NCBI GenBank assembly: GCA_035651755.1
Contig: DASRFA010000046.1
Location: 8,404-72,403 of the forward strand
DNA length: 64,000 bases
Direction of reading: 5' to 3'
From: DASRFA01 sp035651755
GTDB lineage: Bacteria > Desulfobacterota > Binatia > UBA12015
Shown here piece after piece: positions 8,620 through 18,200 of this stretch; position 1 is the stretch's first letter, and every line of letters starts with the position of its first letter. The translations under genes were made by a program, and so were the position numbers. Under the pieces are notes generated by a model. That model worked only from the letters and a program-made list of their open reading frames with translations, did no database searches and had not been told where the DNA came from.

Positions 8620-9756
8620 ATGAATCGACGCGGATCCAGGACGACCGCCGCGCGGCGTGCGCTGGGTGTCGCGCTCACGCTCGTCACGGCCGTCGCGCTC
8701 GGCGCCTGCGGCGATTCGTCGACCAGCGGCTCCGCGATCCGCGACGCATCCGTCGAGCGGCTCGCGAGCGGCGACCTCGTCGTGTCGTGGACGGCCGTGC
8801 CCGATGCCGGCGAGGTGACGGTCTACGCCGGCCGCGACCCGGACGCGATTGCGCGCGACGTCGCGGTCGGGAAGGGCGGTCCATCCGGCTCGGCCGTCGT
8901 CGCGGGTCTCGACCCGGCGCGCCGCACCTACTTCGCGGTGGTCGCCGGGCGCTCGGAGCTCGTGGTCGCGGAGCGCCGCGTTCCGCTCGTCGGCGCTGTC
9001 AACTTTCGCGACCTGGGCGGCTACGCGACCGCATCGGGCAAGCGCGTCGCGTGGGGGAAGGTGTTCCGCTCGGATCAGCTCGATCGCCTCACCGAGGCCG
9101 ACCAGGCGATCTTCTCCAATCTCGGCGTGAAGCTCGTCTGCGACTTCCGGTCGCCGACCGAGGTCGGCCGCTCTCCCGACCGCCTTCCCCCGGACGACGC
9201 GTCCGAGGTCCTGCACCTCCCGATCTACGACCCCGAAAACGACTACGAGGCGGAGATCCGCGGGGCGATCACGAGCGCGGACTTCGCCCGCCAGGAGGAG
9301 CTCCTCGGAGGAGGGCGGAACGAGCAGCTCCTGATCGACGGCAACCGCTTCCTCGTCACGAAGGCGACCGACCAATATGCGGGCTGCCTCCGCCGCCTCG
9401 CCGACCCGGCCGCGCTTCCCGCGCTCACCCACTGCACGGCCGGGAAGGACCGCACGGGGTTCTCGAGCGCGATCCTGCTGCTCGCGCTCGGCGTGCCGGA
9501 GTCGGTCGTGATGGAGGACTACCTCCTCTCGAACGCGTACCTCGCGGAGCGGAACGAGCAGACGATCGCGAGCGTCGGGCCGCTCATGCGGGACCCGGAG
9601 CTCCTGCGGCCGGTGCTCGAGGTCCGGCCCGAGTACCTGCAGGCCTCGTTCGACGCGATCCGCGAGATCTACGGCGACGTCGAGACCTACCTGCGCGAGG
9701 GCCTCGGGCTCGACCCGGCGACGCTACGCCGCTTGCGCGAGAACCTTCTGCGCTAG
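8620..9756 (+). CDS. Lipoprotein tyrosine-phosphatase (CX5R) family protein
   Basis: 378 residues from ATG 8620. This start gives a clean lipoprotein signal (Arg-rich n-region, hydrophobic core, lipobox ALGAC, Cys30). A GTG at 8593 overlapping the previous stop is an alternative. Residues ~35-120 form a fibronectin-like segment with VSWTAVPDAGEVTVYAG. The phosphatase domain starts at NFRDLGGYAT and ends with the P-loop HCTAGKDRTG, which is the Cys-x5-Arg signature of the tyrosine-protein phosphatase/lipid phosphatase family with the KDRTG form. FRSDQLDRLT and CDFRSPTEV are also typical. Placement on the outside of the membrane is unusual for a signalling phosphatase and hints at extracellular phosphate ester use or host/neighbour signalling. 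It forms a pair with the preceding hydrolase lipoprotein. Confidence 0.9.
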   Translation: MNRRGSRTTAARRALGVALTLVTAVALGACGDSSTSGSAIRDASVERLASGDLVVSWTAVPDAGEVTVYAGRDPDAIARDVAVGKGGPSGSAVVAGLDPARRTYFAVVAGRSELVVAERRVPLVGAVNFRDLGGYATASGKRVAWGKVFRSDQLDRLTEADQAIFSNLGVKLVCDFRSPTEVGRSPDRLPPDDASEVLHLPIYDPENDYEAEIRGAITSADFARQEELLGGGRNEQLLIDGNRFLVTKATDQYAGCLRRLADPAALPALTHCTAGKDRTGFSSAILLLALGVPESVVMEDYLLSNAYLAERNEQTIASVGPLMRDPELLRPVLEVRPEYLQASFDAIREIYGDVETYLREGLGLDPATLRRLRENLLR

Positions 9757-9776
9757 GCCGGGACGAGCCTACGACA

Positions 9777-10817
9777 TCAACCGACGCGCGCGGGGTCGGG
9801 TGCGAGCAGCACCTTTCCGACGTTCCGGCGCTCCTGGATGTACGCGTGCGCGGCGGGCGCGTCGTCGAAGGCGAAGACGCGATCGACGTGCGGCCGCACC
9901 TTGCCCTCGCCCCACCAGGCGAGGATGCGGGCGAGCCAGGCCGCCAGGCGGTCCGTGTGCTGCCAGAGGCGGCCGACGTTCACGCCCGCGACGGCGCGAT
10001 TCCCGTTCATGAGCGAGATCGGGTTGATCGCGAGCCACGGCACCGAGGCGAGCGCGCGTACGACGCCGACGTACGACCTCTCCTGCCCGGTGCTCATCGC
10101 CGACATGCCGAAGCAGACGAGCTTGCCGTTCGGCGCGAGCAGCCGAAGCCCCTTCTTCCACGAGCCGCCGCCCATCGGGTCGAGGATCACGTCGACGCCC
10201 TGGCCGCCGGTGATGCGGCGCACCTCCGGCTCGTAGTCGAGCGTCCGGTAGTCGATTGCGTGCGAGAGGCCGCGCTCGCGGAGGAACGCGTGCTTCGCGC
10301 CCGAGGCGGTCCCGATCGTCTCGGCTCCGAGCATCGCGCAGAGATCGAGCGCGGCGAGGCCGACGCCGCCCGCCGCCTGGTGGATGAGGACGCGATCGCC
10401 GGCGCGGACGCGCGCGACCTCGATCAGGATCTGGTATGCCGTCAAGTAGACCACGGGGATCGCTGCGCCGTCGCGCGCCGAGAGCCCGGGCGGCCGGTCC
10501 ATCGCCTGGACGTCGGGGACGACGACCGCCTCGGAGTAGCCGCCGAAGCGGGTGAGCGCGATCACGGGCCGGCCGACGCGGCTCGCGTCGACGCCGGGGC
10601 CGACGGCGTCGATCGTGCCGCCGACCTCGTAGCCGACGACGCAGGGTGGAGGCGGCGCGTCGGGATACGTCCCCATGCGGGCCGAGACGTCGGCGAAGTT
10701 GATGCCGGCAGCGTCGACGCGGACCCGCACCTCCCCGGCCGCCGGGGTCGGCTCGGGGGAATCGCGGACCTGCAGGACGTCGGGCGGCCCGTGCCGCGTG
10801 ATCCACACCTGACGCAT
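9777..10817 (-). CDS. Medium-chain dehydrogenase/reductase, NADPH:quinone oxidoreductase type
   Basis: 346 residues. It belongs to the zinc-free quinone-reductase branch of the MDR superfamily, close in pattern to VAT-1-like proteins. It has the GroES-like N-domain (INFADVSARMGTYP.. VVGYEVGGTID) and a Rossmann core with HQAAGGVGLAALDL, the nucleotide-binding AxxGGVG motif. No structural Cys cluster or catalytic zinc ligands are seen. It probably reduces quinones or enones using NADPH in the cytoplasm. AAGGAGG sits about 5 bases before ATG 10817. It starts 10 bp after the gamma-carbonic anhydrase gene ends on the same strand, so the two form an operon. Confidence 0.92.
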   Translation of the reverse strand: MRQVWITRHGPPDVLQVRDSPEPTPAAGEVRVRVDAAGINFADVSARMGTYPDAPPPPCVVGYEVGGTIDAVGPGVDASRVGRPVIALTRFGGYSEAVVVPDVQAMDRPPGLSARDGAAIPVVYLTAYQILIEVARVRAGDRVLIHQAAGGVGLAALDLCAMLGAETIGTASGAKHAFLRERGLSHAIDYRTLDYEPEVRRITGGQGVDVILDPMGGGSWKKGLRLLAPNGKLVCFGMSAMSTGQERSYVGVVRALASVPWLAINPISLMNGNRAVAGVNVGRLWQHTDRLAAWLARILAWWGEGKVRPHVDRVFAFDDAPAAHAYIQERRNVGKVLLAPDPARVG

Positions 10818-10827
10818 CGAGCCTCCT

Positions 10828-11346
10828 TCAGGCGATCCCGAGCTCGCGGTAGCGCGCCGCGAGGAGCGCGTAGTTCTCGGCGGAGCGCCGGAGGTGCAGG
10901 CACTCCTCGTCGCGCAGCGGGCGCTTGACGGCGGCCGGCGACCCGAGCGCGAGATGTCCCGCGGGGACCTTCGTGCCGGGCGCGAGGAGCGACCCGGCCG
11001 CGATCATGCAGTCGTCGCCGACCTCGCACCCGTCCATGACGATCGCGCCGATGCCGACGAGGACGCGGTTTCCGATCGTGCAGCCGTGGAGCGTCACCGC
11101 ATGGCCGACGGTGACGTCGTCGCCGAGGCGGGTCGAGAAGCGCTTGGTCGTCACGTGGATCACGCAGCGATCCTGGACGTTCGTGCGCTCGCCGATGGCG
11201 ATGTCGTCGACGTCGCCCCGCACGACGGATCCGAACCAGACGCTCGAGCGCGCGCCGATCGCGACCCCGCCGATCACGAACGCGCTCTCGAAGACGACCG
11301 CGGTTGGGTCGACGGACGGGCGCCTTTCACCGAAAGGACGAATCAT
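10828..11346 (-). CDS. Gamma-carbonic anhydrase family (left-handed beta-helix) protein
   Basis: 172 residues from ATG 11346; a GTG nine bases upstream is possible. The sequence is a hexapeptide-repeat left-handed beta-helix (VIGGVAIGARSSVWFGSVVRGD.. IGNRVLVGIGAIV). It has the three metal-binding His positions of the gamma-class: His in CVIH and two in VGHAVTLHGC. Members are bacterial YrdA/PaaY-like proteins. Some hydrate CO2; others are thioesterases or have no proven activity. It is the first gene of an operon with the quinone reductase and divergent from guaB. The metal site is seen; the activity is inferred from the family. Confidence 0.92.
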   Translation of the reverse strand: MIRPFGERRPSVDPTAVVFESAFVIGGVAIGARSSVWFGSVVRGDVDDIAIGERTNVQDRCVIHVTTKRFSTRLGDDVTVGHAVTLHGCTIGNRVLVGIGAIVMDGCEVGDDCMIAAGSLLAPGTKVPAGHLALGSPAAVKRPLRDEECLHLRRSAENYALLAARYRELGIA

Positions 11347-11414
11347 CCCAACCACAAGATGTTGTTGTCGCGGGCGGAGCTTGTCCCATGCGCTGCGCTC
11401 TGATAGGAGGCGTC

Positions 11415-11502
11415 ATGGTTAGTCCCGATCGCCGCCCCGTGCAACGCAGAGCGACGCGAACGCCGGCCGACCTCGGCCGCGATTCGCGGAGGAGACGCGC
11501 CC

Positions 11503-11525
<23 letters not shown>
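11415..11525 (+). CDS. Possible 36-residue leader ORF overlapping the guaB start
   Basis: ATG at 11415 has an excellent Shine-Dalgarno (TAGGAGG, 4-base spacer), as strong as that of guaB. The frame encodes an Arg-rich 36-residue peptide and ends at 11525, i.e. 22 bases inside guaB in another frame. Ribosomes translating it would cross the guaB Shine-Dalgarno and start codon. It may be a regulatory leader peptide or a chance ORF in the 5' leader. The peptide shows no obvious purine-linked codon run. Confidence 0.35.
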
Positions 11526-12960
<1,435 letters not shown>

Positions 12961-12990
12961 GCTACTCCAATTCGCCCCCGTGCGCTGCTC

Positions 12991-13015
12991 GCGTGGAGAG
13001 CTGCGCTCTCCACGC
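12991..13015 (+). other. Perfect 10-bp stem-loop between guaB and guaA
   Basis: GCGTGGAGAG (12991-13000) pairs fully with CTCTCCACGC (13006-13015) around loop CTGCG. It lies 30 bases after the guaB stop. It has no T-run after it, so a simple Rho-independent terminator is unlikely. mRNA stabilisation, attenuation or a Rho-linked element is possible. Confidence 0.7.
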
Positions 13016-13036
13016 TCCGCTGCTCCGATGGGCGTC

Positions 13037-13061
13037 GCGGCGCAGGCCGAGCCTGCGCCGC
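13037..13061 (+). other. Perfect 11-bp stem-loop just upstream of guaA
   Basis: GCGGCGCAGGC (13037-13047) and GCCTGCGCCGC (13051-13061) form an 11-bp stem with loop CGA. It ends 17 bases before the guaA ATG, in a leader without a recognisable Shine-Dalgarno. It could shield or position the guaA initiation region. Confidence 0.7.
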
Positions 13062-13078
13062 TCCCTTGCCAATCGCGA

Positions 13079-14608
13079 ATGATCATCATCTTGGATTTCG
13101 GCAGTCAGTATACGCAGCTCATCGCGCGGCGGGTGCGCGAGGCGAACGTCTACTGCGAGATCCTGCCGTGCACGGCGACCGTCGCCGAGGTCGCGGAGCG
13201 CCGCCCCGCGGGGATCATCCTCTCGGGCGGCCCGGCGAGCGTGTACGTCGAGAGCGCGCCGCAGCTCGCGCGCGGCATCCTGGATCTCGGCGTCCCGGTG
13301 CTCGGCATCTGCTACGGGATGGGACTCCTGACGCGCGCGGGGGGCGCCGAGGTCGCGCGCGCCGACCGCCGCGAGTACGGCCGCACGCCCGTCCGCGTGC
13401 TCGACTCGACCGACCTCTTCCTGGGCTTCACGACCGGCGAGAAGACCACCGTCTGGATGTCGCACGGCGACCGCGTCGAGTCGGTGCCCGAGGGCTGGAC
13501 GGTCCTCGCCGAGAGCCACAACGCGCCCATCCAGGCTTTCCGCGACCCGACGCGTCGGCTCTACGGGATCCAGTTCCACCCGGAAGTCGAGCACACCGAG
13601 CGCGGGCGCGAGATCTACGCGAACTTTCTGTTCGAGATCTGCCGCGTGAAGCCCGACTGGACCCCGGCGTCCTTCGTCGACCAGACGATCGCGCGCCTCC
13701 GCGAGCAGGCGCGCGAGGGCCGCGTCCTGTGCGCGCTGTCGGGCGGCGTCGACTCGACCGTCGCCGCAGCGCTCCTCCACCGCGCGCTCGGGGACCGCGT
13801 CACCTGCATCTTCGTCGACACGGGCCTCCTCCGCGCCGGCGACCGCGCGATGGTCGAGGGCTCGCTCGCGCACCTCGGCCTCGACATCCGGACGATCGAC
13901 GCCGCGCCGCGCTTCTTCGCCGCGCTCGAGGGCGTGATCGACCCCGAGGTCAAGCGGAAGCGCATCGGAAACCTCTTCATCGAGGTGTTCGAGGAGGCGG
14001 CCGCGAAGCTGCGCGACGTGCGCTGGCTCGCGCAGGGAACGCTCTACCCGGACGTGATCGAGTCGGTGTCCGTGCGCGGCCCGTCGGCGACGATCAAGAC
14101 GCACCACAACGTCGGCGGCCTTCCCGACCGCATGAAGCTCCGCCTGATCGAGCCGCTGCGCGAGCTCTTCAAGGACGAGGTGCGGCGCGTCGGCCGGCAG
14201 CTCGGCCTCGCCGAGGAGCTGGTCGCGCGCGAGCCCTTCCCCGGCCCGGGCCTCGCGGTGCGGATCATCGGCGAGGTGACGCCGGAGCGCGCGGAGCTCC
14301 TCCGGAAGGCGGACGCCGTCGTCCGCGACGTGCTCGCGGAGTCACCGGAGCGCGGGCGGCTCTGGCAGGGATTCGCGGTCCTGCTGCCGGTCCAGACCGT
14401 CGGCGTGCAGGGCGACGAGCGCACCTACGACCGCGTGATCGCGGTGCGGGCGGTCGAGAGCGTCGACGGCATGACGGCGGACTGGGCGCGGCTCTCGCCC
14501 GAGACGCTGGAGACGATCGCGCGCCGGGTGACGAACGAGGTGCGCGGCGTGAACCGGGTGGTGTACGACATCTCGTCGAAGCCGCCCGCGACCATCGAGT
14601 GGGAGTGA
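13079..14608 (+). CDS. guaA: GMP synthase (glutamine-hydrolysing)
   Basis: 509 residues from ATG 13079, which begins the usual MIIILDFGSQYTQLIARRVRE; the frame continues upstream but that part is not conserved. Residues ~1-190 form the class I glutamine amidotransferase, with the nucleophile Cys in GICYGM and His in IQFHPEVEHT. In most family members the residue after GICYGM is Gln; here it is Gly. The ATP-pyrophosphatase domain has ALSGGVDSTVAA. The C-terminal dimerisation domain ends in KPPATIEWE. It aminates XMP to GMP. It directly follows guaB, whose product supplies the XMP. No good Shine-Dalgarno is seen; the two upstream hairpins may influence its translation. Confidence 0.97.
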   Translation: MIIILDFGSQYTQLIARRVREANVYCEILPCTATVAEVAERRPAGIILSGGPASVYVESAPQLARGILDLGVPVLGICYGMGLLTRAGGAEVARADRREYGRTPVRVLDSTDLFLGFTTGEKTTVWMSHGDRVESVPEGWTVLAESHNAPIQAFRDPTRRLYGIQFHPEVEHTERGREIYANFLFEICRVKPDWTPASFVDQTIARLREQAREGRVLCALSGGVDSTVAAALLHRALGDRVTCIFVDTGLLRAGDRAMVEGSLAHLGLDIRTIDAAPRFFAALEGVIDPEVKRKRIGNLFIEVFEEAAAKLRDVRWLAQGTLYPDVIESVSVRGPSATIKTHHNVGGLPDRMKLRLIEPLRELFKDEVRRVGRQLGLAEELVAREPFPGPGLAVRIIGEVTPERAELLRKADAVVRDVLAESPERGRLWQGFAVLLPVQTVGVQGDERTYDRVIAVRAVESVDGMTADWARLSPETLETIARRVTNEVRGVNRVVYDISSKPPATIEWE

Positions 14609-14692
14609 AGCCAGGCGCCGAGGGCGGCGCGCGGGAGCAACGGGCGGGACGAATGGGGAAGGGGGGTCGGACGTGACGAGGGGATTCGCGCC

Positions 14693-17600
14693 GTGAGCTT
14701 CGTGCACCTGCACCTGCACACGCAGTACTCGCTCCTCGACGGAGCGAACAAGGTCTCGGACCTCCTGCCGCGGGTCGCGAAGCTCGGCATGCCCGCGGTC
14801 GCGATGACCGACCACGGCAACATGTTCGGCGCCGTCGACTTCTACAAGGCGGCCGAGGACGCCGGAGTGCAGCCGATCATCGGGTGCGAGGTCTACGTCG
14901 CGCCGCGCTCGCGCTTCGACAAGTCGCAGGCCCGCGCCGACGATCCCGAGGCGGGCGGCAACTACCACCTGATCCTGCTCGCGCAGAACGACCGCGGCTA
15001 TCGGAACCTCTGCCGTCTCGTGACGACCGCGTACCGCGAGGGCTTCTACTACAAGCCGCGCATCGACAAGGAGCTCCTGCGCGAGTTCCACGAGGGGCTC
15101 TTCTGCCTGTCGGGCTGCCTCGCGAGCGAGGTCAACCAGGCGATCGCGAAGAGCGACCTGAAGCGCGCGCGCGAGGTCGCGGCCGAGTTCGCGCAGATCT
15201 TCGCGGGCGACCGCTACTTCATCGAGGTCCAGGACAACCACCTGGAGGAGCAGGTCGCCGCGAACCGCGAGCTCACCGCGCTCGCGCGCGAGCTCGGCCT
15301 CCCGCTCATCGCGACCAACGACTGCCACTACCTCGAGCCGGGCGACGCGGAGGCCCACGAGGCGCTCCTCTGCATCCAGACGGGGAAGACCTTCTCCGAC
15401 CCGAAGCGCTGGAAATTCGGGACCGATCAGCTCTTCGTCAAGTCGCCCGACGAGATGCGCGCCGCCTTCGCCGAGTTCCCCGAGGCGATCGACAACACGA
15501 TCGACCTCGCTCGCCGCTGCGACTTCAAGATGAGCTTCGGGCAGTACCAGTTCCCGGAGTACGCGACCGCGGCCGACGAGCCGCTCGAGGAGGTCCTCGA
15601 GCGCGAGGCGCGGGACGGGCTCGAGTCGCGCATCGCCGCCATCGCGGCGCGCGAGGGCCGATTCGACGACGACAAGCGGCGCCCGTACCTCGAACGCCTC
15701 GACGTGGAGCTCGGCGTGATCCGGCGGATGGGGTTCGCCGGCTACTTCCTGATCGTCGCCGACTTCATCAACTGGGCGAAGCGCGAGGGCATTCCGGTCG
15801 GGCCGGGCCGCGGCTCGGCGGCCGGAAGCCTCGTCGCCTGGGTGCTCCGGATCACCGACCTCGACCCCATCCAGCACGGCCTCCTGTTCGAGCGCTTCCT
15901 CAACCCCGAGCGGAAGTCGATGCCCGACATCGACGTCGACTTCTGCTTCGAGCGGCGCGACGAGGTGATCGACTACGTCCGCCGGAAGTACGGCGAGGAC
16001 CGGGTCGCGCAGATCATCACGTTCGGGACCCTGAAGGGGAAGGCGGCGCTCAAGGACGTCGGCCGCGTGCTCGACTTCACCTTCGCCGACACCGACCGCC
16101 TCGCGAAGCTCTACCCCGCGCCGCGCCAGGGGAAGGACTTCCCGCTCGTGAAGGCGCTCGACATGGAGCCGAAGCTCCGCGAGATGCGCGAGCGCGGCGA
16201 ACGAGAGAAGAAGCTCTTCGACTACGCCCTCAAGCTCGAAGGGCTCATGCGCCACCACTCGAAGCACGCGGCCGGCATCGTCATCGCGCCGAGGCCGCTC
16301 GTCGAGTCGGTCCCGCTCTGCGTCGACAAGGAAGGCGCGGTCCTGACGCAGTTCTCGGGCGTCGACATCGAGAAGGTCGGCCTCATCAAGTTCGACTTCC
16401 TCGGGCTCAAGAACCTGACGCTCATCCAGAACGTCGTGCGCCGCATCCGGGAGGCGCGCGGCGACGAGGTCGACGTCGCCGCTCTGCCGCTCGACGACAA
16501 GAAGACCTACAAGCTGCTCGCGCGCGGCGAGACCGTCGGGGTCTTCCAGATGGAATCGAGCGGCATGCGCGAGCTCGTGACGCGCCTCAAGCCGACCTGC
16601 TTCGAGGAGATCGTCGCGATCAACGCGCTCTACCGCCCCGGGCCGCTCGACTCCGGCATGGTGGAGCGCTTCATCCAGCGGAAGCACGGCAAGGAGGACA
16701 TCTCGGTCCTCCATCCTCGCCTCGAGCCGATCCTGCGCGAGACGTACGGGATCATGGTCTACCAGGAGCAGGTCATGCAGGCGGCCCAGGTGCTCGCCGG
16801 CTTCTCGCTGGGCGACGCCGACAACCTCCGCCGCGCGATGGGCAAGAAGAAGAAGGAGGAGATGGCGCGCGAGCGGTCGCGCTTCGTCGAGGGCGCGGTG
16901 AAGAACGGCCTCACCGACAAGCTCGCGGGCGACATCTTCGACCAGATGGAGACCTTCGCGGGCTACGGCTTCAACAAGTCGCACGCCGCCGCCTACGCGC
17001 TCATCTCCTTCCAGACGGCCTACCTGAAGGCGCACTACCCCGAGGAGTTCATCGCGGCGCTCATGACGCTCGAGATGGACGACGCCGACCGCACCCACAA
17101 GAACATCGCGGAGGCGCGCGAGCGCAAGATCCGGGTGCTCCCGCCCGACGTGAACGAGAGCCGCGAGGACTTCACGGTCGTCCTGTCGGAAGAGGGCCGG
17201 CGCATCCGCTTCGGCCTCGGCGGCGTGAAGGGCATCGGCGGCAAGGCGATCGAGGCGATCCTCGCCGAGCGCGAGGCGGCGGGACCGTTCCGCGGCCTCG
17301 ACGACTTCGTGCGCCGCATGAAGTCCGCGCACGTGAACCGGCGCGTGATCGAGAGCCTGATCAAGTGCGGCGCCTTCGACTCGACCGGCCAGGACCGGGC
17401 GAGCCTCCTCGCGGCGCTCGACGACCTCGTCAAGTGGGCCGCGCGCATCGCGAGCGAGGCCGACCAGCACACGCTCTTCGGGGGCGGCCCGTCGGGTGAG
17501 CCGGAGCGCTTCGCGCTCCCGCAGGTGACGAACTGGTCGCAGCAGGAGCTCCTCGCCGCCGAGAAGGAGACGCTCGGCTTCTTCATCACGGCGCACCCGC

Positions 17601-18169
17601 TCGACCGCTTCGGCCGCCAGCTCGACCGGCTCGTCACCTGCAAGACCAACGAGCTGCGCGCGCTACCGTCGCAGCAGAAGGTGACCGTCGCGGGCGTCGT
17701 CCAGAGCCTGAAGCTCAAGAACAGCAAGAAGGGCGACCGATACGCGACTTTCTTCCTCGAGGACCGCCACGGTATCGTCGAGGTCATCGCGTGGCCCGAT
17801 TGCTTCCGGAAGCACGAGGGGCTGATCGCGGGGAGCGACCCGCTCTGGCTGAACGGTCGCCTCGAGGTCAGCGAGGAGCGCTGCCAGATCGTCGCCGACG
17901 AGATGGCGCGCCTGGAGGAGGCGCGCGCAAAGACGGTGCGCGAGGTCCAGATCCTGCTCGACGCGCAGCGCGCGACGCGCGACGATCTCCTTCGCATCGC
18001 GCAGACCCTGGCGCGGTTCCCCGGCACGTGTCCCGCCTACATCCACCTGGTGCGGGAGCAGTACGAGACCCGGATCTCGCTCGAGAAGCACGCCGTCGCG
18101 GCGACGCACGAGCTCATCGCGGCCCTGACGGAGAGGGTCGCCGCGGCCGAGGCGCGCTTCGTATCGTGA
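14693..18169 (+). CDS. dnaE: DNA polymerase III alpha subunit
   Basis: 1158-residue replicative polymerase of the C family. GTG start at 14693 with AGGGG upstream; the protein starts directly with the PHP domain (FVHLHLHTQYSLLDGA). The catalytic Asp residues lie in MPDIDVDFCFERRDEVIDYV. The conserved stretch GPGRGSAAGSLVAW and the finger segment MGKKKKEEM are present. A helix-hairpin-helix region (GLGGVKGIGGKAIE) and a C-terminal OB fold (VTVAGVVQSLKLK.. KGDRYATFFLED) follow. Length is standard for DnaE1. No 3'-5' exonuclease domain is present, as expected. It lies between guaA (84 bp gap) and hflX (31 bp gap) on the same strand. Confidence 0.97.
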   Translation: MSFVHLHLHTQYSLLDGANKVSDLLPRVAKLGMPAVAMTDHGNMFGAVDFYKAAEDAGVQPIIGCEVYVAPRSRFDKSQARADDPEAGGNYHLILLAQNDRGYRNLCRLVTTAYREGFYYKPRIDKELLREFHEGLFCLSGCLASEVNQAIAKSDLKRAREVAAEFAQIFAGDRYFIEVQDNHLEEQVAANRELTALARELGLPLIATNDCHYLEPGDAEAHEALLCIQTGKTFSDPKRWKFGTDQLFVKSPDEMRAAFAEFPEAIDNTIDLARRCDFKMSFGQYQFPEYATAADEPLEEVLEREARDGLESRIAAIAAREGRFDDDKRRPYLERLDVELGVIRRMGFAGYFLIVADFINWAKREGIPVGPGRGSAAGSLVAWVLRITDLDPIQHGLLFERFLNPERKSMPDIDVDFCFERRDEVIDYVRRKYGEDRVAQIITFGTLKGKAALKDVGRVLDFTFADTDRLAKLYPAPRQGKDFPLVKALDMEPKLREMRERGEREKKLFDYALKLEGLMRHHSKHAAGIVIAPRPLVESVPLCVDKEGAVLTQFSGVDIEKVGLIKFDFLGLKNLTLIQNVVRRIREARGDEVDVAALPLDDKKTYKLLARGETVGVFQMESSGMRELVTRLKPTCFEEIVAINALYRPGPLDSGMVERFIQRKHGKEDISVLHPRLEPILRETYGIMVYQEQVMQAAQVLAGFSLGDADNLRRAMGKKKKEEMARERSRFVEGAVKNGLTDKLAGDIFDQMETFAGYGFNKSHAAAYALISFQTAYLKAHYPEEFIAALMTLEMDDADRTHKNIAEARERKIRVLPPDVNESREDFTVVLSEEGRRIRFGLGGVKGIGGKAIEAILAEREAAGPFRGLDDFVRRMKSAHVNRRVIESLIKCGAFDSTGQDRASLLAALDDLVKWAARIASEADQHTLFGGGPSGEPERFALPQVTNWSQQELLAAEKETLGFFITAHPLDRFGRQLDRLVTCKTNELRALPSQQKVTVAGVVQSLKLKNSKKGDRYATFFLEDRHGIVEVIAWPDCFRKHEGLIAGSDPLWLNGRLEVSEERCQIVADEMARLEEARAKTVREVQILLDAQRATRDDLLRIAQTLARFPGTCPAYIHLVREQYETRISLEKHAVAATHELIAALTERVAAAEARFVS

Positions 18170-18200
18170 CGACGACCCGCCTCGCGCACGGCGGCCTCGC

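Noticed and set aside
14342..17596. 1084-residue minus-strand frame across dnaE
   Set aside because: It is antisense to DnaE, which has all its motifs. The translated sequence is low in complexity and has no domain.
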